DNA of 32,343 bases from Candidatus Colivivens caballi (GTDB lineage Bacteria; Bacteroidota; Bacteroidia; Bacteroidales; Bacteroidaceae), in the NCBI GenBank assembly GCA_018065565.1, contig JAGHSZ010000140.1, positions 1-32,343 on the forward strand. Direction: 5' to 3'. Shown here piece after piece: positions 18,590-28,109 of this stretch. Made by a program: the position numbers and the translations under genes. The notes below the pieces were generated by a model. That model was given only the letters and a program-made list of their open reading frames with translations, was not told the DNA's origin and ran no database searches. The stretch's first letter is position 1. Each line of letters begins with the position of its first letter.

Positions 18590-21500
18590 TTAACGATAAA
18601 ATTTAGTTACACACTGATGTCCTTCTGCATCGCGAGCCACTGCAAGGTAAACTCCAGATGGAAGATTCACGCCATATGCAGCATGTCCATCAGCCAGACG
18701 AAGTGTAGTCTTAGCCACTTGCTGACCAGCCACAGTAACGATATAGAGTTGAGCATCAGTTGGAGCCTCGCTCTTGACAATGACATAGCCGTTGCTATAT
18801 GCAATGCTCATGTTGCCATCGTGAGTGATGACTGAAGGCTGTTCGATAGACAATGCTTCTTCAACTTCGGCAGGAGTGAGTTCGATGTGAACCGTATCGT
18901 ATGAGCAGATTGTGTTGCTCTTGCCGATGGTTGGCACATTCATCGCATATACAGAGTTTGCTCCATCAGGGTAACGACCAACAGTCTGTATGCCATCGTG
19001 AGGACAATACTGCAGAGTGTCAGCCCAAGACTGATCGGCAGAAGTGAGAAGCACAAACGCAAGTTCGTTGCCGAGTTTGAACGAGGCATGGAGTTGTGAT
19101 GCATCAGCCGACTTGTCACACCATACGACACGATAGCCATGAGGTTCGATGACAGTTGAGATGCCACCCTGCTTGAACTGGAACTTCTGTGGTTTGTCAA
19201 CATTGTCGCTCAAGTACATGCCAGCCAAGTCAATACTCTTGTCCGTTGTGTTATAGAGTTCAATCCAGTCTTCCTTTGAGAAGTATTCATTCACATAGAT
19301 TGAATTGCCGGCACTGACCTCGTTGATGCGTACAGGCACAGAATGAGCGATGAGCAGTTCTTCATCAGAAAGAGGTTCCCACACTGCTGTAACATTTACA
19401 TTTGCAGCATCAGCAGGGAGCACATAATCCTGTTCAGTGCTTGCCATTCCTCCAACGGTAGTTTGCTTATATACCAATGAAGCATCCCAGTAGGCATCAG
19501 ATGATGTCGAGTTGTTGTTATGTACTTCAACCGCAATCAGGTTGCTGCCATTTTTGAGCAATGATGAAGGAATGGTGATGGTCTGAGGAAGGTCAAACTG
19601 ACCGTCAACATAGGTGCTGGAGAAAGTACTGTATGAAACGGTTCCGCTCGGCATATTGAAGCGATGAACTTCAGTTCCGTTGACATAGATGATGCAGCCA
19701 TCGTCAACCGTGAAACTTAACAGGAACTCACTGTCTTCGTTAGGAGTGAAATCGAGTGAGAAGGCACGACGGAAGTAGTAAGTGCTCTTCTGCTGTGTCA
19801 ATTGAGTATTTATGCCAGTCCAGTTGCCACCCGTAGAATATCCAAGAGGAGCCTTTCCACTTGACCATGAAGCAGAATAAGACTGTTGGTTCCAGCGGCG
19901 TCCATCAAGGCTGCCCTTGTCATAATAACTCCATTGACTGCCAAAGTCGAATGCCGTTGTCTGCTTTGTGCCACCTTCTTTTGCCCATCCAGCGAACTTG
20001 TAGCCCGCAGGTGCTTCAGCATGCAGTGTCACAGGGAGGAACAGCTGTCCATTAAATCGGTTGGTTGGTACAGGTTGTCCGTTCATGAGGATTCGTCCTT
20101 CACTGATGTTGCTCTTAAATGAACACTTGACTGCATTCTGTCCTGACAGTTGCATCTTGGCATAATTTTTCAGTGCAGTTATCATTGTGTTCTGTCGCTG
20201 TGCAGAGAGGTTGTTGATGACGGTGTTGGCACTGTTCCAGCATGATGCACCACCCCACCATCCGCTCGACACCTGATTCATTGCCTTGTCAGCATAGTTT
20301 GCCAGTTCGGTTGCAATTTCACGGCAACGGTCAGGATTGAATACGGAACCTGTCACAAGGCAGAAGGTGTCAATGAACTGCTTGCGGAATTCATCATTTT
20401 TCAGCATATTCAGGAAGATGCTAACTATTTCGATTTCTGCATTTGTACGCTGACTGCCATGATACTGTCCTAACAGTTCAGCAAATGTGTGGTATTGCTT
20501 CGAACCAAACTCATTAAACGAAGTGCTACTATAACTGAAAGCGGCATCAAGGTCGAAAAGCACAAAGCGGAACTTGCCACCTTCGATTCTTGGACGATAT
20601 GCCTTGATGTTGTTGTTTGGCCAGTCGTTACCACCAAGATAGAGTTCAACTGCCATATAGTTGACGAATTCATCCACATCAACCAGTTTCTTTATCTCTT
20701 CATAATTGGACTCACGCTCTGCATACTTTGCAAGACGGTACCATTCGTTGAAGGCCTCTTTTGTGCCCTCCATCTGTACATAGTTTGAGTCGGCATCAAT
20801 CTCGAACTGGTCGATTTCATCATCATCATATCCACGGTTTGAATATGCAAAATGCTTGTTGTTAGCTTCGCGTATGTTCAGCACATCATATAATTGACCA
20901 TTGATATACACAAAAGCAGGCTGATACTCCTGATAGTCAACATCCAGTCCCGAGCGTGCCACAATCTGTTGAAGTGCAGGGTCAATGAATCGGCATGAGT
21001 TGTCGTTTCCGCCGTTACGCACTTGCAGCGTCTTTGACTTCACATACGGTTTCTTGTCGAAGAATGAATAAGGCAGATATTTCAGACCATAAAGTTTGTT
21101 TGCTTTGAGTTTGAAAGAATGTGGTGTCCACGCACGGCTCCATCCTCCACACATTGCCATATTCACCTCCTGGGCGAAGCATACTTCATCGCCATCCTTG
21201 ATGTACTCCATGCTGACTGGACGGTCCCAGTCCATGTTCCAGTTGCACTTGACATTCTGTCCACGGCCTGCACGGCCATTGCCCGAACCCTGAACAAATA
21301 TGCCATACTCCTGGCTGTTGATGTTCTTGTCGTCAGTAACAATAGAGATGATAGGCACACAGAAATTTTTGTCATTATAGATGAACGAACGGGTGACCAC
21401 ATCACTTGGCAGATAACCGTCCTTGAACAGACGGAAGCGATAGACCGTTGACTTGTTTACAGAGAAAACGCCTGTGGTGCTAACCGAACCGTTGGTGGTG

Positions 21501-22141
21501 GTAGGTACAGAACCGTTGGTGGTGTAACGAAGCTTTGCACCCGACGGAATGTTGACAACCACTTGCAGAGTACCGCTGAACACCTGTCCATTCTTGTTGA
21601 CTACTGGTGTTTCAAGTTGTTCAGATGCGAATGTGGCTGTTGCATTTGTCTTTCCCTGAGTTGGTTCAACACACCAGCTCCATTCATCGCCAGCATCGGT
21701 GGTGCGGGCATACGAGCATCGGCGCACTGCTGCTGGGTAGTCCACCTGGGCTTCAATGTTTCCACTTTTGTCAGCAAGGTAGAGGGTACCTCCGTTCAGG
21801 CCGAGTTCAAACGGACACTGATTTGGAGCATACATGTCGTTGTGGTCAAACCAAACAGTATAGAAATTGCCTGGACGCATCACTGCCTTTGTGTCAGGGA
21901 TTCTCCATTTCAGCAAATTGTCAGGGTCATCACTGAGATAATGTCCATAAAGAATAATGTTTGAAGCCGTAGGATTATAGAATTCTACGAAACCGCCATA
22001 ATTCCATGACGGGTCAACCAGTATGTCAATGTTTGCAGGCATTATCTCGTTTATTATTACGCCTGTGTCAGCATTGGCTACAACCGTACCACTGGTGGCA
22101 AGTACGGCAGTCAAAATTAGTGTTTTGATTCGATTAAACAT
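18590..22141 (-). CDS. Secreted CotH/lamin-tail surface protein with type IX-like sorting domain
   Basis: An 1183-residue exported protein; the signal peptide ends near VVANA (residue 24). Order: lamin-tail domain ~27-160 (VIINEIMPANID...FVEFYNP), chitobiase/HEX C-terminal-like domain ~175-256 (LRYTTNGSVPTT), CotH kinase-like domain ~258-650, jelly-roll domain ~730-895 (DDGCIIYVNGTEV, LIAVEVHNNN), second lamin-tail domain ~935-1080, and a type A sorting signal ~1115-1183 (LYIVTVAGQQVAKTTL, LPSGVYLAVA). The CotH part includes VLNIREANNKHFAYSNRG and RFVLFDLDAAFSY, whose Asp-x-Asp is the likely metal site. CotH proteins phosphorylate proteins in Bacillus spores; the bacterial surface role here is unknown. 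Tandem paralog of the gene upstream (41-base gap), from which it is probably co-transcribed. Confidence 0.9.
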   Translation of the reverse strand: MFNRIKTLILTAVLATSGTVVANADTGVIINEIMPANIDILVDPSWNYGGFVEFYNPTASNIILYGHYLSDDPDNLLKWRIPDTKAVMRPGNFYTVWFDHNDMYAPNQCPFELGLNGGTLYLADKSGNIEAQVDYPAAVRRCSYARTTDAGDEWSWCVEPTQGKTNATATFASEQLETPVVNKNGQVFSGTLQVVVNIPSGAKLRYTTNGSVPTTTNGSVSTTGVFSVNKSTVYRFRLFKDGYLPSDVVTRSFIYNDKNFCVPIISIVTDDKNINSQEYGIFVQGSGNGRAGRGQNVKCNWNMDWDRPVSMEYIKDGDEVCFAQEVNMAMCGGWSRAWTPHSFKLKANKLYGLKYLPYSFFDKKPYVKSKTLQVRNGGNDNSCRFIDPALQQIVARSGLDVDYQEYQPAFVYINGQLYDVLNIREANNKHFAYSNRGYDDDEIDQFEIDADSNYVQMEGTKEAFNEWYRLAKYAERESNYEEIKKLVDVDEFVNYMAVELYLGGNDWPNNNIKAYRPRIEGGKFRFVLFDLDAAFSYSSTSFNEFGSKQYHTFAELLGQYHGSQRTNAEIEIVSIFLNMLKNDEFRKQFIDTFCLVTGSVFNPDRCREIATELANYADKAMNQVSSGWWGGASCWNSANTVINNLSAQRQNTMITALKNYAKMQLSGQNAVKCSFKSNISEGRILMNGQPVPTNRFNGQLFLPVTLHAEAPAGYKFAGWAKEGGTKQTTAFDFGSQWSYYDKGSLDGRRWNQQSYSASWSSGKAPLGYSTGGNWTGINTQLTQQKSTYYFRRAFSLDFTPNEDSEFLLSFTVDDGCIIYVNGTEVHRFNMPSGTVSYSTFSSTYVDGQFDLPQTITIPSSLLKNGSNLIAVEVHNNNSTSSDAYWDASLVYKQTTVGGMASTEQDYVLPADAANVNVTAVWEPLSDEELLIAHSVPVRINEVSAGNSIYVNEYFSKEDWIELYNTTDKSIDLAGMYLSDNVDKPQKFQFKQGGISTVIEPHGYRVVWCDKSADASQLHASFKLGNELAFVLLTSADQSWADTLQYCPHDGIQTVGRYPDGANSVYAMNVPTIGKSNTICSYDTVHIELTPAEVEEALSIEQPSVITHDGNMSIAYSNGYVIVKSEAPTDAQLYIVTVAGQQVAKTTLRLADGHAAYGVNLPSGVYLAVARDAEGHQCVTKFYR

Positions 22142-22182
22142 GTCTTTGGTTTTGATTTATTTATTATTATTCATTAGTTTCA

Positions 22183-25100
22183 TTATCTTTCCAGTTCCGA
22201 AGCCACAGCATCGGTTTCGTCTGTCAGTTCTGACTGATTTATCTGTTCTGCCTCTTCATCCACATCTGTCCTTGCATTGGCACGGGCTACATGGCTATAT
22301 GCCCCTTCTGTTCCGTCAAGAATGAAGCCGGCAATGGCAGAGATGTCTGCTACATTGACCATGCCATCGGCATCGAAGTCGGCAGCAGGGAGAATGAATG
22401 ATTCGGGGTTGTTGCCAAGAATGTAGGCAGCGAGCATACTTATGTCAAGCACATTGACAAAACCGTCGCCATTGACATCACCAGGAATGATTTCAACTGC
22501 ACTCTGTGGAACAATCGAGTCACAGGTCGATATTGTGTTGCTCTTGCCGATGGTTGGAGTACACATCACATATATGCTGTCGTTTCCGTCAGGATAACGG
22601 CCAACAGTGAGTTCCCCGTCATGGGCTGTATATTCAAGGACATCTGACCAAGAACCGTCGGCAGCAGTCAGAGTCACTGAGGCAGCGGCATTTTCAAGTT
22701 TGAATGATGCATGAAGCTGACTGACGGGCTCGGCTTTGTCACACCACACGATGCGATAGCCATGAGGCTCTATCAGCGTGCTTATGCCATCATCACCAAA
22801 CTGGTATTTGTGTGGTTTGTCAGGATTGTCGCTGAGGTACATTCCTGCAAGGTCAATAGTCTCGTCAGTTGTGTTGTAGAGTTCCACCCAGTCCGACTTA
22901 GCAAAGTAGTCGTTGATGTACATCGAATTGCTTGCACTGATTTCATTGATTCGAACAGGAGCCATACGGCGGTTTGCCAGTTCTTCGTCGGTCAGAGGGG
23001 TGTACATAGCCACAATCTTGACATTTCCAGAAGCAGGCAGCACAAATTCCTCATCCGTTGTAAGCATTTCGCCATCAGCCAAGGTGCTGTAAATGAGTGA
23101 AGCCTCCCAGTGGATGTCGGACGAAACCTTGTCGTTGTTGTGTACTTCCACCGCAATGAGATTGTCACCAGCAACAAAGAGTGAAGCATCAAGTTCCATT
23201 GTCTGAGGATACGAGAACTGATCGCCATAGGTGGAAGCGAAAGTGCTATAAGTGACTGTGCCACTTGGCATGTTGTAGCGTCCTGCCTCCTTACCGTTGA
23301 CATAGACTATGCAACCATCATCGACAGAGAAACTGAGGCTCATAGTCTCGCCACTTGAAGGTTTCTTGTCAAGGGTGATGTTCTTGCGGAAATAGAATGT
23401 GGTGCGTTTGTTGTTCTTGTCTGTACCCCAGTTGAGTGAGGTGTTGTAGTCGGTCCAGGTGCTGCCAGTAGCATAGCCAAGCGGTGACTGACCTTCGTTC
23501 CAAGCAGATGTAGAGTAAGTGGGATTGTACCATTTGCGGCCATCCAGACTGCCCTTATCGTAGAAAAGCCAATTGTCTGTTGTTGTGATGATTTCCTGGT
23601 CGATGGTTGAACCTTCACTCGCCCACCCCATGAACTTGTAACCAGCAGGAGCCTGCGACTTGACTGTCACTGGTGGGAACAACTGTCCGCTGAATGTGTT
23701 AGTTGGTACAGGCAGCCCGTTGACTGTCAGGCGAGCCTCTTCGATGTTTGCTGAAAGTGAGCAGTTGACAGAATTCACATTTCCGAGTTTCATCCTGTTA
23801 TAGCCTTTCAGACGGTTTATCATCGTATTCTGACGAGAAGCAGACATTGCATTGATGATGCCGTTGGCACTGTTCCAAGGACTTCCACCCATCTGACGCA
23901 TTGCTGTATAAGCACGGTCAGCAAGTTCATTGACTATGGCACGGCAACGGTCAGGATTGAACACAGAACCCGTCACAAGGCAGAATGAATCGATAAACTG
24001 CTTGCGGAACGACTTGTTGTTGAGCAGATTGAGCCAGATGGTTGTGAGTTCAATCTCTTTGTAGTAGGCTGATACATCGCAGTCGTACAGGTTGTCGAGT
24101 GTCTGCCAGTTGGTGTTCTCCACCTCGGCAAACTCGTTTGTTCCACCATAGGCATCGAGGTCAAAGAGTACGAAACGGAACTTGCCACCTTCGATTCTTG
24201 GACGGTATGCCTTGGTGTTATTGCTGTTGTTGAGCCAGTCACTACTGCCAAGGTACATCTCAACTGCCATGTAATTGATGAACTCATCGATGTCGAGCAG
24301 TTGCTTTATCTGTTCATAGACATTGGCATCGGCAGCATTTGCTGATAGTTCGTAAAGGCGTTCAAAAGCCTCACGGGTGCCTTCCATCTGCACATAGCCA
24401 GAATCAGGTGAGTATTCAAACTGGTCCTGTTCGTCGTCACCGAGTCCACGGTTGGCATAGGCAAAATGCTTGTTGTTGGGTTCACGGATGTTGAGCACAC
24501 TGTATGGTTCGCCATTGATATAGACAAAGGCTGGCTGATATGCCTGTCCATCAACATTCAGCCCAGAGCGTGAAACAATTTCTTGCAGTGCAGGGTCAAT
24601 GATGCGGCAACTGGTGTCGTTTCCACCGTTGCGCACTTGCAGAGACTTGTTCTTGATGTAGGGTTTGTCGTCAAAGAATGCGTATGGCATGTATTTCAGT
24701 CCATACACCTTGTTGGCTTTCAGTTTGAATGAATGTGGAGTCCAAGCACGGCTCCAACCTCCACAAGGCGACATATTGACTTCCTGAGCAAAACTGACCT
24801 CATCAGCATCAGCAAAATACTCCATGCTGACCGGACGCTCCCAGTCCATGTTCCAGTTGCTCTTGACCGACTGTCCACGGCCACGGATGCCATGGCCATT
24901 GCCCTGAACGAAAATGCCGTAATCAGCACCATAGAGGTTTGAACGGTCTGTCACTACTGACAGTATCGGAATGTTGAAGTTTTTGTCATTGTAAATGTAT
25001 GAGTGAGTCACCACATCGCTTGGGAGATAGCCGTCCTTGAACAGACGGAATCGGTAAGCTGCCGACTGGGTGATGGAGAACACTCCTGTGTAACTGGTAA

Positions 25101-26586
25101 ATCCATTTGAGAGTGTCGGTACCGAGCCATCGGTTGTGTAGCGCAGTGTTGCCCCATCAGGGATGCCCACCATGACTTGAAGCGTGCCGATGAACACCTG
25201 TCCCTTCTTGTCAGCCACAGGACTTTCAAGTTGCTCAGATGCAAAACGGCTGCCGTTGTTGGTTGCACCAGGTGTAGGAGTACCTGTCCATTCCCATTCA
25301 TCAGCACCATCAGTGACACGGGCATATGAACATCTGCGATATGCAGGTGGATAGTCCTGGGATGCAAGCAGGGTGCCTGCCGAGTTGGAAATATAGATTG
25401 TGCCACCGTCAACATCGAGTTTGAATGGACACTGAGTCGGTGCATACTTGTCGTTGTTGTCAAACCAAATGGTGAAATAGCCCTTGGCAGACATATTGCC
25501 CACAGCCAGAGGCATTCGCCATTTGAGCAGATTCTCAGGGTCATCGCTCACATAGCATCCACCCATTGTGGCTGTTGTGAGTGTAGGATTGTATAGTTCA
25601 ACAAAGCCACCGTAGTTCCATGAAGGATCGACAAAGAGGTCGATGTTGGCTGGCATTATTTCGTTTATTATCACAGAGCCGACTTCAACCATGCCACCTT
25701 CCACTGTGATGCGGCATCGGGCAGTCTTGTTTGAACCGTCAGTGGTCTGTGCCGTGATATTCACCGTCCCTGATTTCTTACAAGTGACCACCCCTTTTTG
25801 GTCAACCGTGGCAACGGTCTCATCTGACGATGCCCAGATATACTTCTGGATAGTAGCATCCGATGGTATCACATGAGGTGTCAGTTGAACAACATCACCC
25901 ACATACATCTTCATGGTTGACGGAAGGAAATACACAGTAGTGATTTTCTTGAAAGTGGCCCATTGCTCAATACGCCAGTTGTCAATGCAAGTCCAGTCGC
26001 CGCTGAGTGTGGTTGATTTGCGGATGCCAATCCTCAGTTGTCCGTCATCACCAACTTCACACTCCACCGAGTTGTCGTAGTAGCCAGCTTCAAACCAATA
26101 GTGAGCTGCCTCCATGTTGTTTGGAATGTACAAGGTGTTGCCCCAGTCACCCACTGTACTGGTAGCTCCACCGAGCGACTGACTCTGAGCTGCCGAAGAA
26201 GCGTAGCATATAGGTGTGGAATAGTCATCAACCGATGAAGTGGCATAGAGTTGAGCATGGCGATATGAGTCACCGTCATACATGAAGTGGTTGTAGTCAC
26301 TACCCGATTCTCCTGCACGGTAATATGCTTGCAGGCTGACACGGTACTTACCTGGTGTCAGTCCAGTCAGCACCTGATAAGTGTCATAATTCTTCTGATA
26401 ATGTTCGGCATTCGATAACGGTCCGACAAAGCCAAGGGCAGTCCCCTCCCAATAGTCGGCGGAATTGTTATCATATCCCGCATTTTTGATGTAGTTTTCA
26501 GTTAAGTCTATCCAAGCCTCCTCTGCCAAAAGGCACAGTGGCAACAGGAACAGTACGATGGATACGATTAGTTTTGAGTGATGCAT
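22183..26586 (-). CDS. Larger CotH/lamin-tail surface protein with type I dockerin
   Basis: A 1467-residue exported protein (signal peptide MHHSKLIVSIVLFLLPLCLLA). It shares the core layout of its downstream paralog. Added at the front are a carbohydrate-binding-like beta-sandwich (~25-210, SLQAYYRAGESGSDYNHF) and a Big_2 bacterial Ig-like domain (~215-298, IWASSDETVATVDQKGVVT). Then come lamin-tail (~303-440), HEX-like (~455-530), CotH (~535-920, VLFDLDAYGG), jelly-roll (~1000-1170) and a second lamin-tail domain. The end differs: two calcium-loop repeats, DVNGDGFVNVLD and DFDADGMVNVAD, form a type I dockerin (1366-1427), followed by an acidic 40-residue tail. No cohesin gene is in the window. 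Its core seems well conserved with the paralog, suggesting a tandem duplication. Confidence 0.9.
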   Translation of the reverse strand: MHHSKLIVSIVLFLLPLCLLAEEAWIDLTENYIKNAGYDNNSADYWEGTALGFVGPLSNAEHYQKNYDTYQVLTGLTPGKYRVSLQAYYRAGESGSDYNHFMYDGDSYRHAQLYATSSVDDYSTPICYASSAAQSQSLGGATSTVGDWGNTLYIPNNMEAAHYWFEAGYYDNSVECEVGDDGQLRIGIRKSTTLSGDWTCIDNWRIEQWATFKKITTVYFLPSTMKMYVGDVVQLTPHVIPSDATIQKYIWASSDETVATVDQKGVVTCKKSGTVNITAQTTDGSNKTARCRITVEGGMVEVGSVIINEIMPANIDLFVDPSWNYGGFVELYNPTLTTATMGGCYVSDDPENLLKWRMPLAVGNMSAKGYFTIWFDNNDKYAPTQCPFKLDVDGGTIYISNSAGTLLASQDYPPAYRRCSYARVTDGADEWEWTGTPTPGATNNGSRFASEQLESPVADKKGQVFIGTLQVMVGIPDGATLRYTTDGSVPTLSNGFTSYTGVFSITQSAAYRFRLFKDGYLPSDVVTHSYIYNDKNFNIPILSVVTDRSNLYGADYGIFVQGNGHGIRGRGQSVKSNWNMDWERPVSMEYFADADEVSFAQEVNMSPCGGWSRAWTPHSFKLKANKVYGLKYMPYAFFDDKPYIKNKSLQVRNGGNDTSCRIIDPALQEIVSRSGLNVDGQAYQPAFVYINGEPYSVLNIREPNNKHFAYANRGLGDDEQDQFEYSPDSGYVQMEGTREAFERLYELSANAADANVYEQIKQLLDIDEFINYMAVEMYLGSSDWLNNSNNTKAYRPRIEGGKFRFVLFDLDAYGGTNEFAEVENTNWQTLDNLYDCDVSAYYKEIELTTIWLNLLNNKSFRKQFIDSFCLVTGSVFNPDRCRAIVNELADRAYTAMRQMGGSPWNSANGIINAMSASRQNTMINRLKGYNRMKLGNVNSVNCSLSANIEEARLTVNGLPVPTNTFSGQLFPPVTVKSQAPAGYKFMGWASEGSTIDQEIITTTDNWLFYDKGSLDGRKWYNPTYSTSAWNEGQSPLGYATGSTWTDYNTSLNWGTDKNNKRTTFYFRKNITLDKKPSSGETMSLSFSVDDGCIVYVNGKEAGRYNMPSGTVTYSTFASTYGDQFSYPQTMELDASLFVAGDNLIAVEVHNNDKVSSDIHWEASLIYSTLADGEMLTTDEEFVLPASGNVKIVAMYTPLTDEELANRRMAPVRINEISASNSMYINDYFAKSDWVELYNTTDETIDLAGMYLSDNPDKPHKYQFGDDGISTLIEPHGYRIVWCDKAEPVSQLHASFKLENAAASVTLTAADGSWSDVLEYTAHDGELTVGRYPDGNDSIYVMCTPTIGKSNTISTCDSIVPQSAVEIIPGDVNGDGFVNVLDISMLAAYILGNNPESFILPAADFDADGMVNVADISAIAGFILDGTEGAYSHVARANARTDVDEEAEQINQSELTDETDAVASELER

Positions 26587-26615
26587 TAGTTTGTTTGTGA
26601 ATAGTCAATTTTGTG

Positions 26616-26623
26616 CAAAGTTA
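26616..26623 (-). promoter_or_regulatory. -7 box of the CotH pair (- strand)
   Basis: TAACTTTG on the - strand lies 30 bases upstream of the start of the 1467-residue gene. A TTTG at -33 is missing; instead a palindrome (26644-26659) occupies that place, which suggests an activator-dependent or repressed promoter. Confidence 0.6.
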
Positions 26624-26643
26624 CAAATTATTCGTGACATACA

Positions 26644-26659
26644 CCTTATTATTATAAGG
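26644..26659. promoter_or_regulatory. Palindrome CCTTATTATTATAAGG in the divergent promoter region
   Basis: CCTTAT and ATAAGG are 6-bp arms around a 4-base centre. The site lies between the promoters of the CotH pair (-) and the dockerin protein (+), 21-36 bases upstream of the first -7 box. A shared operator is inferred from position only. Confidence 0.45.
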
Positions 26660-26741
26660 TTATTTGCATTTTTGCCCGTCTTTGGAGCTTTGATGTTAGT
26701 GTTTTGAGTTTATGTCGCTCTGCATAAAAGCATTGCATAAG

Positions 26742-26773
26742 TTTGCACATTCAGAATAAAATGCGTACCTTTG
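26742..26773 (+). promoter_or_regulatory. Promoter of the dockerin protein (TTTG / TACCTTTG)
   Basis: TTTG (26742-26745) and TACCTTTG (26766-26773) are spaced by 20 bases, a near-perfect Bacteroidetes promoter, with a leader of about 30 bases before the ATG. Confidence 0.82.
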
Positions 26774-26810
26774 CAGCCCAAAATCAAATTAATAAGAATA
26801 AATAAACGCC

Positions 26811-28076
26811 ATGAATAAAAAATTATTCAGTATTTTAGTAAGCCTTTTGGCTACAATCAACATGTGGGCAATCACCACAACATACACTTTTGTAGGTACT
26901 GACTGGAAATCACGCATCGGCACTGTCACACTTGACGGTAAGACTGACGGATGGAAAGCAAACATGCCAGCAACGGACTACAACGCTGGTTACACTGATG
27001 CCGATGGACGGCTTTACAGTTGTGGAGTAGGTGTAAAGACTGGCACAACCGGAGCAGGAGCAACTTCGGTGTTGTCATTCACCAACATCACCAGCATCAC
27101 CGTAAACTTCTGCCAGAACACATCCAAGGGCAAGGGACAGATCAACATGAAGGTTGGCGACGGCACTGCACAGTCGTTCACAATCAGCAAACCTGAAAAG
27201 GGTCAGGGACAGTACAACCGCGACACCACATTTGTGTTTGACGGAGAAACTGGCAATGTGACATTCAGTGTGGACTGCACCGAAAACGGCATATATATCA
27301 ACACCATAACCATCAATGCCGACAACGGCAGCATCCATAACCCTGATGTCAGCGACGATGTGATGTGGGTAGTGACTGACCCATCCGAACTGCAAACAGG
27401 CGACCTCGTGATGTTTGGTGTAAGCGACCCAAATGTCAATCTTGTCATGGGTTATTTCAATGAAGAAAAGAGCAAGAACAACATCCGTGCAGAAAAGGCC
27501 ACTTACAGCAAAGACCGCACAATGGTAAACCGTTCAAGCATATTGTACGAATATAAGGTAGAGCGTGTGGGTGACAAGGTTGCATTCAGCGATGCCTCTG
27601 GCTGGTATCTCGTTGCCAACGGTGGCAATCCCAACAAGGGCAACAACAACTATCTGACTGTATGGGACAAATACACCAGCGACAGTTACGGTGACTATGG
27701 TCTGTGGAACATCAGCATCGATGACAACTGGGCTGCAACCATCAAGAGTGCAGGTGTTTCACGCTCCAACACCATCATGTACAACCCAAACAAGACAGCA
27801 GGTACCGACATCTTTGCTTGCTATGCTGACACTGCAAGCTACACCCTGCCAGTCATCTACAAGTTGCATGGCAACAACTCAGGTGGTTTCGACATCCAAG
27901 CTGGTGATGCCGATGGCAACGGCTCAATCAATGTGTCCGACATTGCCATCATCGCAGCCTACATCCTTGGTGATGAACCCGAGGGATTAAAGGCAAAAGC
28001 AGCCGATGTCAATGGCGATGGAGAAATCAACATCACTGACATCAGCATCATTGCTGCAATGATTCTGGAAGGATAA
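26811..28076 (+). CDS. Secreted dockerin-bearing protein of unknown function
   Basis: A 421-residue exported protein with signal peptide MNKKLFSILVSLLATINMWA. Residues ~22-170 form a beta-rich domain (TYTFVGTDWKSRIGTVTLDG, ITSITVNFCQNTSKGKGQINMKVGDG). Residues ~180-355 form a second beta domain (MWVVTDPSELQTGDLVMFGV, GWYLVANGGNPNKGNNNYL). The C-terminus (364-421) is a type I dockerin with two complete calcium loops, DADGNGSINVSD and DVNGDGEINITD, each followed by the usual hydrophobic helix (IAIIAAYILG, ISIIAAMILE). No catalytic motif was recognised. It is divergent from a CotH gene that also ends in a dockerin, so both may be displayed by the same mechanism. Confidence 0.88.
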   Translation: MNKKLFSILVSLLATINMWAITTTYTFVGTDWKSRIGTVTLDGKTDGWKANMPATDYNAGYTDADGRLYSCGVGVKTGTTGAGATSVLSFTNITSITVNFCQNTSKGKGQINMKVGDGTAQSFTISKPEKGQGQYNRDTTFVFDGETGNVTFSVDCTENGIYINTITINADNGSIHNPDVSDDVMWVVTDPSELQTGDLVMFGVSDPNVNLVMGYFNEEKSKNNIRAEKATYSKDRTMVNRSSILYEYKVERVGDKVAFSDASGWYLVANGGNPNKGNNNYLTVWDKYTSDSYGDYGLWNISIDDNWAATIKSAGVSRSNTIMYNPNKTAGTDIFACYADTASYTLPVIYKLHGNNSGGFDIQAGDADGNGSINVSDIAIIAAYILGDEPEGLKAKAADVNGDGEINITDISIIAAMILEG

Positions 28077-28109
28077 CTGTTGCAACAGCATATTGGTAAA
28101 CCCTCTCAT

